In this document: positions 27,957-37,201 of the stretch, piece after piece
How the letters are laid out: every line of letters starts with the position of its first letter
How positions within the stretch are numbered: the first letter of the stretch is position 1
Source of the DNA: Rhodobacterales bacterium LSUCC0387
Lineage (GTDB): Bacteria; Pseudomonadota; Alphaproteobacteria; Rhodobacterales; Rhodobacteraceae
Reading direction: 5' to 3'
Assembly: GCA_015689775.1 (NCBI GenBank)
Contig: WVSR01000001.1
Span: forward strand, 1,241,501 to 1,305,500
DNA length: 64,000 bases
The notes under the pieces: model-generated
What the model was told of the DNA's origin: nothing
Databases searched by the model: none
The model's input: the letters and a program-made list of their open reading frames with translations, nothing else
Made by a program: the position numbers and the translations under genes

Positions 27957-27983
27957 CGGCCCCCCAACTTTGGGGGGCCGTTT
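27957..27983. terminator. Terminator between dctM and bpt
   Basis: A perfect 9-base stem (CGGCCCCCC / GGGGGGCCG, loop AACTTT) with an A-run before it and TTTG after it. It can end both the TRAP operon and the converging bpt transcript. Confidence 0.85.
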
Positions 27984-28020
27984 GCGTTTGGTCATTGTAC
28001 TGATTTGAAACGGATGTGGC

Positions 28021-28869
28021 TCAGGGTTTGTTTTGCGAAGATTTCGTCGTATGCGGGGCCATCAAGTCGGGCAAAGAAATTTGCGCCACCTGTTGCGCAA
28101 TCGGATCAACCGACAAAGGGTGGGTCTGGTTGGAATATTCTTCAGGATTGCCGATATCCTGCCACGCGCTATTGACATATATTTCAAGCGCAGAGAACCG
28201 CGCCTTGTAGGCCATTTTATCTGATCTTGGCACCCAATAGCCGAGATAGACATAAGGCAGCCCTGCTTCACGCGCGACATCGATGTGATCCAAGATCACA
28301 TGCGTGCCAAGCGATCTGCGGTCCAAATCAGGATCAAAGAAGGAATAAACAAGGCTTAGCCCGTCATCGAGAATATCGGTCAGGCACACCGCCGCCAAAC
28401 TCGAATTCTTGCCAGTTTCGCGATATTCAACCACTCTCGAGCGCACGGGGCTTTCCTCAATCATCGCGGCAAATTCGAACACATCCATATCGGCCATGCC
28501 GCCATCGGCGTGGCGCGCATCTAAATAGCTGCGAAAGAGAGTGAATTGCTCTTCTGTGGCCCAAGGGGCGCGGGCATTTCGTGCCATCCCTAAATTGCGC
28601 TTTTTGGTGCGTTTTTGGCTTTTGCTTGGAACGAAATCCGCCACCCTGATCCGCACAGAAAGACAGGCGGTGCAATCAGTGCAAGCGGGGCGATATAGCA
28701 CATTTTGCGAGCGTCGAAAGCCTTGTTTCGACAGGCTATCGTTCAATTCAGTCGCATGGTCTCCCTGTAGCGCGGTAAAAAGCTTTCGCTCCCGCCGATT
28801 TGGAAGGTAAGGGCAAGTTTGAGGTGCAGTCACATAGAATTGTGGTGCAATCGGTAAAGTGTGGCGCAT
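28021..28869 (-). CDS. bpt: Aspartate/glutamate leucyltransferase (N-end rule)
   Basis: Transfers leucine from Leu-tRNA to proteins with N-terminal Asp or Glu, marking them for ClpS-ClpAP degradation. The 282-residue protein matches the bacterial Bpt/ATE family: [24 protein letters not shown] at the N-terminus, the cysteine-rich [18 protein letters not shown], the [11 protein letters not shown] motif, and the C-terminal [17 protein letters not shown]. It seems to be transcribed alone. Confidence 0.93.
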   Translation of the reverse strand: MRHTLPIAPQFYVTAPQTCPYLPNRRERKLFTALQGDHATELNDSLSKQGFRRSQNVLYRPACTDCTACLSVRIRVADFVPSKSQKRTKKRNLGMARNARAPWATEEQFTLFRSYLDARHADGGMADMDVFEFAAMIEESPVRSRVVEYRETGKNSSLAAVCLTDILDDGLSLVYSFFDPDLDRRSLGTHVILDHIDVAREAGLPYVYLGYWVPRSDKMAYKARFSALEIYVNSAWQDIGNPEEYSNQTHPLSVDPIAQQVAQISLPDLMAPHTTKSSQNKP

Positions 28870-29088
28870 AGATCCTCAGCGGCGAAAGTTTGAGTATATG
28901 CTGCCTCAATGTAGGGGCTTGGGCAAGCAAATTGCAACTATACCGCGAAAACTGCGCGTTATTTGTGGGCGATGTATGGAGACTGAGCCTAAGAAAAGAT
29001 CGTGCAGACCCCGTTTGCGCGCGCCCGAAATCACCATCAGGGCAGAAAAAAACGCCACCACAAGAGGGCAGAAAAATATTTTTGTAAA

Positions 29089-29964
29089 TTAGGTGCTTTT
29101 TCTGCCCATTGCGGCCAAGCGTGGTAGTATCGCTGAGAAATCTTTGCCGCGCCCATCTTCGTTTTCGACAAATTGCGCATAGATCGCCTCGGCCAAGGCG
29201 CCAAGCGGGGTAGCGGCATCCGCGGCAGTTGCGGCATCCTGCGAAAGGCGCAAATCCTTCAGCATCAATTCCGCCGCAAATCCAGCTTGATAGCCGTTAT
29301 CGGCGGGGCTTTGCGGTCCAACGCCGGGGGCAGGGCAATAAGCATTGATCGACCAGCTAGCCCCTGACGAGGTCGAGACAACGTCAAACATCGCCTGTCG
29401 CTCAAGGCCCAGCTTATCGGCCAGTGCAAAGGCCTCGCAGGTGCCGATCATTGTGATCCCAAGGATCATATTGTTGCAAATCTTGGCCGTTTGACCATTT
29501 CCGGCTGCACCGCAATGCACGACCTTTTGTCCCATGATCTCAAATAGGGGTGCGGCGCGGGCGAAATCCACCTCACTCCCCCCGACCATAAAGGTCAGCG
29601 TGCCGGCCGCCGCCCCACCAACGCCGCCTGAGACGGGCGCATCAAGAAACCCAATCCCTCTCGCGGCGGCGATCTCAGCAATTGCGCGGGCCGCGTCAAC
29701 TTCAATGGTTGAACAATCAATCAGTAGCGCGCCCTCCGGCAGAACGGCCAAAGCATCATCCGCCACGGCGCGCGCAATCGTGCCATTGGGCAGCATGGTG
29801 ATGACCACCTCTGCCCCACAGACGGCCTCCGTCGTCGATGTGGCGCAGGCGATTCCGTCAGGTGCGGCAACCGTATCGAACCCCGTGATTTTGTGACCTG
29901 CTTTTTGTAAATTAAGCGCCATTGGTGCGCCCATATTGCCCAATCCGACGAATGCTATCTGCAT
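29089..29964 (-). CDS. mmsB: 3-Hydroxyisobutyrate dehydrogenase
   Basis: Oxidises 3-hydroxyisobutyrate to methylmalonate semialdehyde with NAD in valine degradation. The 291-residue protein has the Rossmann start IAFVGLGNMGAPMALNL, the substrate-binding DAPVSGGVGGAAAGTLTFMVGG and the catalytic lysine in GNGQTAKICNNMILG. It is the third gene of the mmsA - hydrolase - mmsB set (22 bases after the previous gene), which together convert 3-hydroxyisobutyryl-CoA to propionyl-CoA. Confidence 0.94.
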   Translation of the reverse strand: MQIAFVGLGNMGAPMALNLQKAGHKITGFDTVAAPDGIACATSTTEAVCGAEVVITMLPNGTIARAVADDALAVLPEGALLIDCSTIEVDAARAIAEIAAARGIGFLDAPVSGGVGGAAAGTLTFMVGGSEVDFARAAPLFEIMGQKVVHCGAAGNGQTAKICNNMILGITMIGTCEAFALADKLGLERQAMFDVVSTSSGASWSINAYCPAPGVGPQSPADNGYQAGFAAELMLKDLRLSQDAATAADAATPLGALAEAIYAQFVENEDGRGKDFSAILPRLAAMGRKST

Positions 29965-29985
29965 GGCTTGGCCCCTTGTTGTTGC

Positions 29986-31035
29986 TTAATCCAGTTTCAG
30001 CCCCCGTGGCCCCAATGGCAAGAGCAGCGATGCCACCATCGCGGGCGGCACATCGCGGGGGCAGCTATGCATCCATTTTGGGCTGCGATCTTTATCGATG
30101 ATCTGCGCGCGCACGCCTTCTAGGAAATCGGCCTTTTCTACGGCGCGCGAGGTAAAGCGGTATTCCTGCTCTAGCGCATTTTCGATTGTGTCGCGTAGGC
30201 GCGCACGATGCACCAATTCCACCGTGCAGGCCATCGATAGGGGTGATTTGTTGCCCATCTCGGCTAAGGTGGATTTCGCAAAATCGCTGTCGGAGAATTC
30301 CAACGCATTGAGAATGTCGCGTTGGGTTTCGCCGCCAAAATGGTGATCAATCTCAGCTTGCAGGGCGGCAAGCCGGGTGGCAGGGGCGCTATGGCCTGAG
30401 GCGGCCTGATCCACCAAATCATAACCCGCGCTTTGGCAAAGCTCTGCAATCAATGCGGGCCAGTCAGCTTCGGGAATGTAATAATCTGCAAAGCCCGCGT
30501 AAATCGCATCGGCCCCTGTCATCCGCGCGCCCGTGACGCCCAGATATTCGCCCAAACGCCCCTGCGCGCGGCTCAGGATCAAGGTTCCGCCGACATCAGG
30601 CACAAGGCCAATCCCAACCTCGGGCATGGCAAGGATGCTGCTGTCGCCAACGATGCGATGCGAGGCGTGGCAGCCCAATCCAACGCCGCCGCCCATCGTA
30701 TAGCCCTGCATGAAGCTGATCACAGGGCGGGGGAAATGGAATAGCTTGGCGTTCATACGATATTCATCGGCCCAATAGCGCGCGCCAATTTCCATATCGC
30801 CCGCTCGCCCCGCCTTGTAAATTTCGGCAATATCCCCGCCTGAACAAAAGGCCCGCTCGCCCGTTGCATCTAGGATCACAATCTCGACCGTCTCATCCGC
30901 GGCCCATGTGTCAATCGTTGCGGCAATTTCTGCGCACATGGATTGCGATAGCGCATTCAGTGCCTGTGGCCGCGTCAGTGTGATACGACCTGCGCGCCCG
31001 TCTTTGCGGATATTGAGAAACTCTGCCTCGCTCAT
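29986..31035 (-). CDS. 3-Hydroxyisobutyryl-CoA hydrolase (enoyl-CoA hydratase family)
   Basis: Hydrolyses 3-hydroxyisobutyryl-CoA in valine degradation. The 349-residue protein is longer than ordinary enoyl-CoA hydratases and shows the hydrolase subgroup pattern: FCSGGDIAEIYKAG, the YRMNAKLFHFPRPVISFM segment, GYTMGGGVGLGCHASHRI for CoA binding, and MPEVGIGLVPDVGGTL with the catalytic glutamate. The start is the ATG with the ribosome binding site GGGGAGGGGG. The flanking mmsA and mmsB genes catalyse later steps of the same pathway and support the assignment. Confidence 0.9.
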   Translation of the reverse strand: MSEAEFLNIRKDGRAGRITLTRPQALNALSQSMCAEIAATIDTWAADETVEIVILDATGERAFCSGGDIAEIYKAGRAGDMEIGARYWADEYRMNAKLFHFPRPVISFMQGYTMGGGVGLGCHASHRIVGDSSILAMPEVGIGLVPDVGGTLILSRAQGRLGEYLGVTGARMTGADAIYAGFADYYIPEADWPALIAELCQSAGYDLVDQAASGHSAPATRLAALQAEIDHHFGGETQRDILNALEFSDSDFAKSTLAEMGNKSPLSMACTVELVHRARLRDTIENALEQEYRFTSRAVEKADFLEGVRAQIIDKDRSPKWMHSCPRDVPPAMVASLLLPLGPRGLKLD

Positions 31036-31061
31036 GGCCCCCTCCCCGGAATTACAACGAA

Positions 31062-31086
31062 CCCCCACGCAAGATCTGCGCGGGGG
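31062..31086 (-). terminator. Hairpin between mmsA and the hydrolase gene
   Basis: On the minus strand CCCCCGCGCA and TGCGTGGGGG pair with one G-T wobble. No T-run follows, so it is more likely an RNA-stabilising or partly terminating stem in the operon than a full terminator. Confidence 0.45.
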
Positions 31087-31119
31087 CTTGTGTTGAATTT
31101 GGTGATTTTTGCGATGGGA

Positions 31120-32619
31120 TCAATCCATTGCCTTGAAGTTAAACGCAGCCCCTTCTTTGATCCCGCTCGGCCAACGAGAGGTCACAGTTTTGGTGCGGGT
31201 GTAGAAACGGAAGGAGTCTGGCCCGTGCTGGTTCAAATCGCCAAACCCTGACCGTTTCCAACCACCAAAGGTGTGATAGGCCAAGGGAACGGGGATTGGC
31301 ACGTTGATGCCGACCATCCCGATATTCACACGGGACGCAAAATCGCGCGCAGCATCGCCGTCACGGGTAAAGATCGCGGTGCCATTGCCATATTCGTGAT
31401 CCATCGCAAGACCCAAAGCCTCTTCATAGGAGGCGGCGCGCACGGTCGACAGGACGGGGCCGAAAATCTCGGTTTTGTAGATATCCATGTCAGGGGTCAC
31501 GCGGTCAAAGAGATGCGCCCCGACAAAGAAACCGTTTTCGTAGCCTTGCAGATTGAAATTGCGGCCATCGACAACCAATTCCGCGCCCTGATCTACGCCT
31601 GTTTGCACAAGGCGCAGGATGTTTTCCTTCGCGGCCTTGGTCACAACAGGCCCGAAATCGACATCATTGCCTGCGGTATAGGGGCCAACCTTCAAGGCCT
31701 CGATCCGAGGGACAAGTTTTTCGATCAACCGATCCGCGGTTTCGTCACCCACTGGAACGGCTACTGAAATCGCCATGCACCGCTCGCCTGCGGCACCGTA
31801 GCTCGCCCCAATCAAGGCGTCAGCGGCCTGATCCATATCTGCGTCTGGCATAATGATCATATGGTTCTTCGCCCCGCCAAAGCATTGGCAGCGTTTGCCC
31901 GTTTCGGCAGCGCGGCTGTAAATATATTGCGCAATGGGGGTCGACCCAACAAAGCCAACGGCCTGAATGATCTCGCTGTCCAAAATGGCATCCACAGCGG
32001 CCTTGTCGCCATTGATCACTTGGAACACGCCATCAGGCAAACCCGCCTCTTTCAAAAGCGCACCCAACATCATCGGGCATGACGGATCGCGTTCCGAGGG
32101 TTTTAGGATCATCGCGTTGCCAGATGCCAACGCAGGGCCCAATTTCCACAAGGGGATCATGGCAGGAAAGTTGAACGGCGTGATCCCTGCAACAACACCC
32201 AAAGGTTGGCGCATGGAATACATATCAATGCCTGGGCCTGCGGCATCTGTGAATTCACCTTTCAATAAATGCGGTGCGCCGATGCAAAATTCGATCACCT
32301 CTAGCCCGCGCTGCACATCGCCCTTCGCATCTGGAAAGGTTTTGCCGTGTTCGCTGCTGATGGCCTCGGCCAGTTTGTCCATATCGCGGTTTAGAAGGCG
32401 CACCAGCTCCATCATTACGCGGGCGCGGCGTTGTGGGTTTGTGGCGCCCCATGCAATCTGCGCTTCTGCAGCAGAGGAAATCGCGCGATCCATTTCCTTC
32501 TGCGAGGCTAGTGCTACCTGCGCCTGCACTTCCCCTGTTGCGGGGTTAAAGACATCCGCTGTGCGGCCTGATGTACCTGCAACATGCGCGCCGTTAATCC
32601 AGTGACCGATCTGTTCCAT
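31120..32619 (-). CDS. mmsA: Methylmalonate-semialdehyde dehydrogenase (CoA-acylating)
   Basis: Converts methylmalonate semialdehyde to propionyl-CoA, the last step of the valine branch. The 499-residue aldehyde dehydrogenase shows the MmsA pattern: HWINGAHVAGTSGR at the start, GVVAGITPFNFPAMIPLWK, VGFVGSTPIAQYIYSRA, CFGGAKNHMIIMPDADMDQ, and the catalytic cysteine in AAGERCMAISV. It is the first gene of the set and diverges from a LysR-type regulator, which is probably its regulator. Confidence 0.95.
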   Translation of the reverse strand: MEQIGHWINGAHVAGTSGRTADVFNPATGEVQAQVALASQKEMDRAISSAAEAQIAWGATNPQRRARVMMELVRLLNRDMDKLAEAISSEHGKTFPDAKGDVQRGLEVIEFCIGAPHLLKGEFTDAAGPGIDMYSMRQPLGVVAGITPFNFPAMIPLWKLGPALASGNAMILKPSERDPSCPMMLGALLKEAGLPDGVFQVINGDKAAVDAILDSEIIQAVGFVGSTPIAQYIYSRAAETGKRCQCFGGAKNHMIIMPDADMDQAADALIGASYGAAGERCMAISVAVPVGDETADRLIEKLVPRIEALKVGPYTAGNDVDFGPVVTKAAKENILRLVQTGVDQGAELVVDGRNFNLQGYENGFFVGAHLFDRVTPDMDIYKTEIFGPVLSTVRAASYEEALGLAMDHEYGNGTAIFTRDGDAARDFASRVNIGMVGINVPIPVPLAYHTFGGWKRSGFGDLNQHGPDSFRFYTRTKTVTSRWPSGIKEGAAFNFKAMD

Positions 32620-32708
32620 GATCCCACCTTTTTGTTGATAATCTAAAATTAGTGGGAGTTTTACGCTTGCAATCCTGTCGGGAAAAGGGGCAGAAATCCA
32701 AATTAGTC

Positions 32709-32722
32709 TTGCATTTTTGCAA
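32709..32722. promoter_or_regulatory. Palindrome in the mmsA / LysR divergent region
   Basis: TTGCATTTTTGCAA, with arms TTGCA/TGCAA, ends 13 bases before the start codon of the LysR-type gene and 90 bases from mmsA. The size and symmetry fit a LysR-family (T-N11-A type) recognition site; the position suggests autorepression. Confidence 0.45.
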
Positions 32723-32735
32723 AATGGATATGGCG

Positions 32736-33623
32736 ATGAATTGGGATGATATGCGTATCTTTCTTGCCGTTGCGCGCGCTGAAAGCCTTACAGGGGCTGG
32801 GAAAACCCTGCGGCTTGACGCGGCCACAATCGGGCGGCGTATTGCCCGGCTTGAGGCGCGGCTTGGGGCCGAGCTGTTTGTGAAATCCCCCCAGGGCTAT
32901 GTCCTGAGTAGCGCAGGAGAGGAGATTTTGCCCGCAGCCGAGGCTGCTGAGGCGGCACTTGCCATTCCTCTTGCGGGCGGGCAGGGGCAGGCGGGGTTGT
33001 CTGGCACGGTGCGGATTGGCGCACCTGATGGTTGCGCCAATTATTTGCTGCCACAGGTCTGCGCGGCCGTCCGAGCCGATAACCCCGATCTCGATATCCA
33101 AATTCTGGCCCTGCCGCGGGTTGTGAACCTATCCAAGCGCGAAGCGGATTTGGCCATTACCGTCAGCCCGCCCGATGCGGGGCGGCTTTTGGTGCAAAAG
33201 ATTACCGATTACCATTTGCATTTAGCGATGCGCGCCGATCTTGCGCCACCCTATGAGCTCGCCATGGTGCGGGATCACTCGGTGGTGGGCTATATTCCCG
33301 ATATGATTTTCGACAAAGAATTGGATTATCTCGGGCTGTTGGGGCGCGGCAGGGTGCAGATGGCGTCAAACTCTGTTGCGGTGCAGTTGCAAATGTTGCG
33401 GCAGGGTGGGATTGGCTTTGTGCATGATTTTGCACTACCTTTTGCGCCCGAATTGCGGATTGTTCTGAAGGATGACATCAGCCTTAAGCGGGCCTTTTAT
33501 CTTGTGCGCCACGAGCAAGATCGGCGCTCTGACAGGTTAGGGCGTTTGGTTGAGGCTTTGTCAGCAGGGCTGCGCGCCGAGGTGTCGCAGCTTGAGGCGG
33601 AGGCTGCCGCACGCTGCTTTTAG
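32736..33623 (+). CDS. LysR-type transcriptional regulator
   Basis: A 295-residue DNA-binding regulator. The N-terminal winged helix (MNWDDMRIFLAVARAESLTG ... TIGRRIARLEARLGAELF) covers about residues 1-60, followed by the two-lobed effector domain. Three ATG codons (32724, 32730, 32736) could start the protein; the last gives the usual N-terminus MNWDD, and none has a strong ribosome binding site. It is transcribed away from mmsA, the classical arrangement for a regulator of a neighbouring catabolic operon, so control of the valine genes is likely. The effector is unknown. Confidence 0.88.
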   Translation: MNWDDMRIFLAVARAESLTGAGKTLRLDAATIGRRIARLEARLGAELFVKSPQGYVLSSAGEEILPAAEAAEAALAIPLAGGQGQAGLSGTVRIGAPDGCANYLLPQVCAAVRADNPDLDIQILALPRVVNLSKREADLAITVSPPDAGRLLVQKITDYHLHLAMRADLAPPYELAMVRDHSVVGYIPDMIFDKELDYLGLLGRGRVQMASNSVAVQLQMLRQGGIGFVHDFALPFAPELRIVLKDDISLKRAFYLVRHEQDRRSDRLGRLVEALSAGLRAEVSQLEAEAAARCF

Positions 33624-33699
33624 CTTGCTTTTCGCGGCGCAATAATGTTGCGTGACCCTGTAATTGCGGCAGCATATGCCAAAGTCGGGAGATTTGCAG

Positions 33700-34194
33700 A
33701 TGCGCACAGGCCTATATCCGGGCACATTCGATCCAATCACATTGGGCCATGTCGATATTATCCGCCGTGCGGCCACATTGGTTGATCGATTAGTGATTGG
33801 TGTTGCGATCAACCGCGACAAAGGCCCGCTTTTTACCCTAAAGGAAAGGGTGGCTATGGTTGAGGCTGAAAGCACGAAACTGTCTCGCGCGACGGGCATC
33901 GAGATTGTCGCGCGGCCGTTTGACAATCTTTTGATCGATTGCGCGCGCCAAGTGGGGGCGGGGCTTATCATCCGTGGTCTGCGTGCAGTGGCCGATTTTG
34001 AATATGAATTCCAGATGGTCGGCATGAACCGCAAATTAGATGATGAGATCGATACTGTCTTTTTGATGGCCGAGGCCGAGCATCAGGCGATTGCCTCAAA
34101 ACTGGTAAAAGAAATCGCGCGGCTCGGGGGCGATGTCAGCCATTTCGTGCCGCCCGCCGTGCATCAAGCGCTAGACGCGAAATTCTCATCCTGA
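33700..34194 (+). CDS. coaD: Phosphopantetheine adenylyltransferase
   Basis: Transfers AMP to 4'-phosphopantetheine in the fourth step of coenzyme A synthesis. The 164-residue nucleotidyltransferase begins MRTGLYPGTFDPITLGHVDI, with the T/HxGH motif, and has LIIRGLRAVADFEYEFQM and the C-terminal ASKLVKEIARLGGDVS that replaces the ISSS/T signature. Earlier in-frame ATG codons exist, but this start gives the family N-terminus. It precedes the cyclophilin genes by about 40 bases. Confidence 0.96.
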   Translation: MRTGLYPGTFDPITLGHVDIIRRAATLVDRLVIGVAINRDKGPLFTLKERVAMVEAESTKLSRATGIEIVARPFDNLLIDCARQVGAGLIIRGLRAVADFEYEFQMVGMNRKLDDEIDTVFLMAEAEHQAIASKLVKEIARLGGDVSHFVPPAVHQALDAKFSS

Positions 34195-34237
34195 TAGGTC
34201 AGGGCCAAAGTCATATATGCATAAAAGGAATAAAGGC

Positions 34238-34744
34238 ATGGCCGAGATCAAAGACCCCGAAAACACCATCCTAATGGAGCTGAAAGACGGCACTGTCACC
34301 ATCGAATTGCTGCCCGAAATTGCGCCTGCGCATTGCGCGCGCTTAAAGGAATTGGCGCGTGAAGGCGCCTATGATGGCGTGATCTTTCACCGCGTGATTG
34401 ATGGGTTCATGGCGCAAACGGGCGATGTTGAACATGGCAATGCCGACAAGGGTGCCAATATCCGCATGGCTGGCACGGGCGGTTCGGACAAGCCTGATTT
34501 GCCTGCTGAATTCTCAGGCATCCCGCACGATCGCGCCACATTGGGGGCAGCGCGTTCTTCCAACCCGAATTCGGCAAACAGCCAGTTCTTCATCAATTTC
34601 AATGACAACCATTTCCTCAATCGGCAATACACCGTTTATGGCCGTGTGATTGCGGGGATGGAGCATGTTGATGCGATCACCCGTGGCGAGCCGCCCGCGA
34701 ACCCTGATAAGATGATCAGCGTGAAGGTCGCAGCAGATGCGTAA
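34238..34744 (+). CDS. ppiB: Peptidyl-prolyl cis-trans isomerase, cyclophilin type, cytoplasmic
   Basis: A 168-residue cyclophilin with no signal peptide, so cytoplasmic. It catalyses proline isomerisation in protein folding. Active-site segments are clear: FHRVIDGFMAQTGDV with the catalytic arginine, and ANSQFFINF. The start has an AAAGG ribosome binding site and begins MAEIKDPENTILMEL. The last eight bases overlap the next gene, a periplasmic cyclophilin, so the two are coupled. Confidence 0.94.
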   Translation: MAEIKDPENTILMELKDGTVTIELLPEIAPAHCARLKELAREGAYDGVIFHRVIDGFMAQTGDVEHGNADKGANIRMAGTGGSDKPDLPAEFSGIPHDRATLGAARSSNPNSANSQFFINFNDNHFLNRQYTVYGRVIAGMEHVDAITRGEPPANPDKMISVKVAADA

Positions 34745-35288
34745 GTTTGGCGCAGCGATCGCCTTGCTATTTGTAAGCCCTGCCTTTGGGGCGGGGCTAG
34801 AGATTGATATCGCGGGCGAGGCGAATGGCACCATCGTAATCGACTTGTTCGAGGATGTCGCCACTGAGCACGCTGCGCGGATGCTGCAATTGGCCGACGA
34901 TGGCGCATATGATGGCGTGGGATTTCACCGCGTAATTGACGGGTTCATGGCCCAAACAGGCGATGTGGAATATGGCCGGATCGGTCAAGATATGCGCTTT
35001 GCAGGTCGGGGTGGATCCCAATATCCAGACCTGCCTGCCGAGTTCTCCGATATCAGCTTTGAACGGGGCGTGGTTGGTATGGCCCGCGCCGCGAACCCAG
35101 ACAGCGCCAATTCGCAATTTTTCATCATGTTTGCCCCCGTGCCCCAATTGAATGGGGATTACACGGTTGTGGGCGAGGTCACATCGGGGATGGAGATTGT
35201 CGATCAGATCAAGCGTGGGCTTGGGCCAAATGGCGCTGTGATTGGCGAACCCGATCAGATGGCGGCTGTGCGGGCCATCCGTGATTGA
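34737..35288 (+). CDS. Peptidyl-prolyl cis-trans isomerase, cyclophilin type, periplasmic
   Basis: A 183-residue cyclophilin with an N-terminal signal peptide (MRKFGAAIALLFVSPAFGAG), hence exported. The core repeats the active site of its neighbour (FHRVIDGFMAQTGDVEYG, ANSQFFIMFAP). It overlaps the cytoplasmic copy by eight bases. The two are probably an old duplication in which one copy gained export; the proteins have diverged considerably outside the active site. A hairpin terminator follows. Confidence 0.92.
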   Translation: MRKFGAAIALLFVSPAFGAGLEIDIAGEANGTIVIDLFEDVATEHAARMLQLADDGAYDGVGFHRVIDGFMAQTGDVEYGRIGQDMRFAGRGGSQYPDLPAEFSDISFERGVVGMARAANPDSANSQFFIMFAPVPQLNGDYTVVGEVTSGMEIVDQIKRGLGPNGAVIGEPDQMAAVRAIRD

Positions 35289-35295
35289 CTAAGGA

Positions 35296-35323
35296 CAAGC
35301 CCGCCGCCCTAAAGGCGGGCTTG
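35296..35323 (+). terminator. Terminator of the coaD-cyclophilin operon
   Basis: A perfect 10-base inverted repeat (CAAGCCCGCC / GGCGGGCTTG) eight bases beyond the stop of the second cyclophilin. The T-run is weak (TTGCATG). Confidence 0.65.
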
Positions 35324-35340
35324 CATGAAAGATAACCTCC

Positions 35341-37170
35341 ATGGCCCGCCCCTCGCTTTTGCAGCTTTCGGATATTTCACTGACCTTTGGCGGTAATCCC
35401 GTTTTCCATGGGCTGGATTTGGTTGTGCATCAGAGCGATCGCGTGGCGTTGGTGGGGCGCAACGGGTCGGGTAAATCGACCTTGATGAAGGTCATTGCGA
35501 GTTTGATGGAGCCTGACACAGGAACCATCACAAGCCCGCAAGGCACCTCGGTCGGCTATATGGAACAAGAGCCCGATTTTAAGGGCTATGCCACATTGGG
35601 TGATTTTGCTACCGCCACGCTTGGCCCAAGCGAGGCATGGCGGGTCGAGGCTTTAGCCGATGGTCTTAAGCTTTGCCTTGATGCTGATCCAGCCAAGGCG
35701 TCTGGTGGGGAGCGCCGCCGCGCGGCCCTTGCGCGGCTTTTGGCCGAAGAGCCTGATATCATGCTCTTGGACGAACCCACCAACCATCTTGATATCGAGG
35801 CCATCGGATGGCTTGAAGCGCGACTCGCGGAAACCCGTGCCGCGTTTGTCGTGATCTCGCATGACCGTGCATTTTTGAACGCCTTGACCCGTGCCACTTT
35901 ATGGGTGGATCGCGGGCAGGTGCGCCGAAATGAGCAAGGCTTTGCCAACTTCGAGGCGTGGCGCGATAAGGTTTGGGATGAGGAGGATACGGCGCGGCAC
36001 AAGTTGGATCGCAAAATCAAATCTGAGGCCCGTTGGGCCGTTGAGGGGATCAGCGCGCGGCGCAAGCGCAATCAGGGCCGTGTGCGGGCTTTGGCCGATT
36101 TGCGCGCAGAACGCGCCGCAATGATCCGCCGCCAATCTACCGCCGCCATGGTGTTGGAAGAAGGGCCGCAATCAGGCCGTAAGGTGATCGAGGCCAAGGG
36201 AATTTCAAAATCCTTTGGACAAAAGCAAATTCTTAAACCCTTTGATCTGCGTATTTTGCGCGGGGATCGGGTGGGATTTGTCGGCCCCAATGGCGCGGGC
36301 AAGACCACCTTGTTGAATATGCTGACAGGCCAGCTTGCCCCCGATACGGGGCAGGTCACATTGGGCAACGGCCTTGAGATGGCGGTGTTTGACCAAAACC
36401 GCGCAGGGTTGAACCCTGAGGCCAGTCTATGGGACAGCCTGACCTTGGATCGTGAGATTGCAGTGAATGGATCCTCTGATCAGGTCATGGTGCGCGGCAG
36501 CCCCCGCCATGTGATGGGCTATCTCAAAGATTTCCTGTTTGACGAGGCGCAGGCGCGCGCGCCTGTGCGATCCCTTTCGGGGGGAGAGCGGGCGCGGTTG
36601 ATGCTGGCCAAAATCATGGCGCGCAAAAGCAATCTTCTGATCTTGGACGAACCGACCAATGATCTAGATGTCGAGACATTGGATTTGCTGCAAGATCTGC
36701 TTGGCGACTATGCAGGCACGGTTCTTTTGGTCAGCCATGACCGCGATTTTCTCGATCGGGTTGCCACAAGCTTGGTTGTCCTTGAGGGGCAGGGTCTTGC
36801 GCAGGCCTATGCGGGTGGATGGAGCGATGCCTTGGTCCAAGGCGCACGTATCGGGGCCGCGCCCGAGGATCACGAAACGCCGCCTGGGGCAAAATCTAGC
36901 CCTGTTCTGGTGGCTTCAAATGCGGGGGCAAAGCCCGCCACGGGCCTAAGTTTCACCGAAACGCATCGTCTCAGGGAATTGCCTTCCGTGATTGCGCGGC
37001 TTGAGGCGGAAATGAGCAAATTGTCTGAGTTGCTCTCTGACCCTGATCTTTACTCGCGCGAGCCTGTCAAATTTGTCAAAGCGACCGAAGCCTTGGCCCA
37101 ACGTCAGACCAAACTTGCGGCAGCCGAAGAAGAATGGCTGCTGCTCGAGGAAAAGGCGCAAGGGGTGTGA
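35341..37170 (+). CDS. ABC-F family ATPase, Uup-type
   Basis: Soluble tandem ATPase of the ABC-F group, which acts on ribosomes or, for Uup, affects DNA transposon excision and ribosome function. The 609-residue protein has two ABC domains, with Walker A GRNGSGKS (near residue 42) and GPNGAGKT (near 320), signatures ASGGERRRAAL and LSGGERARLML, and Walker B followed by DEPTNHLD and DEPTNDLD. The linker between the domains is rich in charged residues, and a C-terminal coiled-coil (ARLEAEMSKLSELL, AAAEEEWLLLEEK) points to the Uup subgroup rather than EttA. No membrane segment is present. Confidence 0.9.
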   Translation: MARPSLLQLSDISLTFGGNPVFHGLDLVVHQSDRVALVGRNGSGKSTLMKVIASLMEPDTGTITSPQGTSVGYMEQEPDFKGYATLGDFATATLGPSEAWRVEALADGLKLCLDADPAKASGGERRRAALARLLAEEPDIMLLDEPTNHLDIEAIGWLEARLAETRAAFVVISHDRAFLNALTRATLWVDRGQVRRNEQGFANFEAWRDKVWDEEDTARHKLDRKIKSEARWAVEGISARRKRNQGRVRALADLRAERAAMIRRQSTAAMVLEEGPQSGRKVIEAKGISKSFGQKQILKPFDLRILRGDRVGFVGPNGAGKTTLLNMLTGQLAPDTGQVTLGNGLEMAVFDQNRAGLNPEASLWDSLTLDREIAVNGSSDQVMVRGSPRHVMGYLKDFLFDEAQARAPVRSLSGGERARLMLAKIMARKSNLLILDEPTNDLDVETLDLLQDLLGDYAGTVLLVSHDRDFLDRVATSLVVLEGQGLAQAYAGGWSDALVQGARIGAAPEDHETPPGAKSSPVLVASNAGAKPATGLSFTETHRLRELPSVIARLEAEMSKLSELLSDPDLYSREPVKFVKATEALAQRQTKLAAAEEEWLLLEEKAQGV

Positions 37171-37176
37171 GCGCCT

Positions 37177-37201
37177 AAACTGCGCCACCATTAGGCAGTT
37201 T
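37177..37201. terminator. Terminator between the ABC-F gene and parE
   Basis: AAACTGC (37177-37183) and GCAGTTT (37195-37201) form a stem of seven pairs, with T/A-rich sequence on both sides, so it may serve both converging genes. It touches the last base of parE. Confidence 0.55.
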
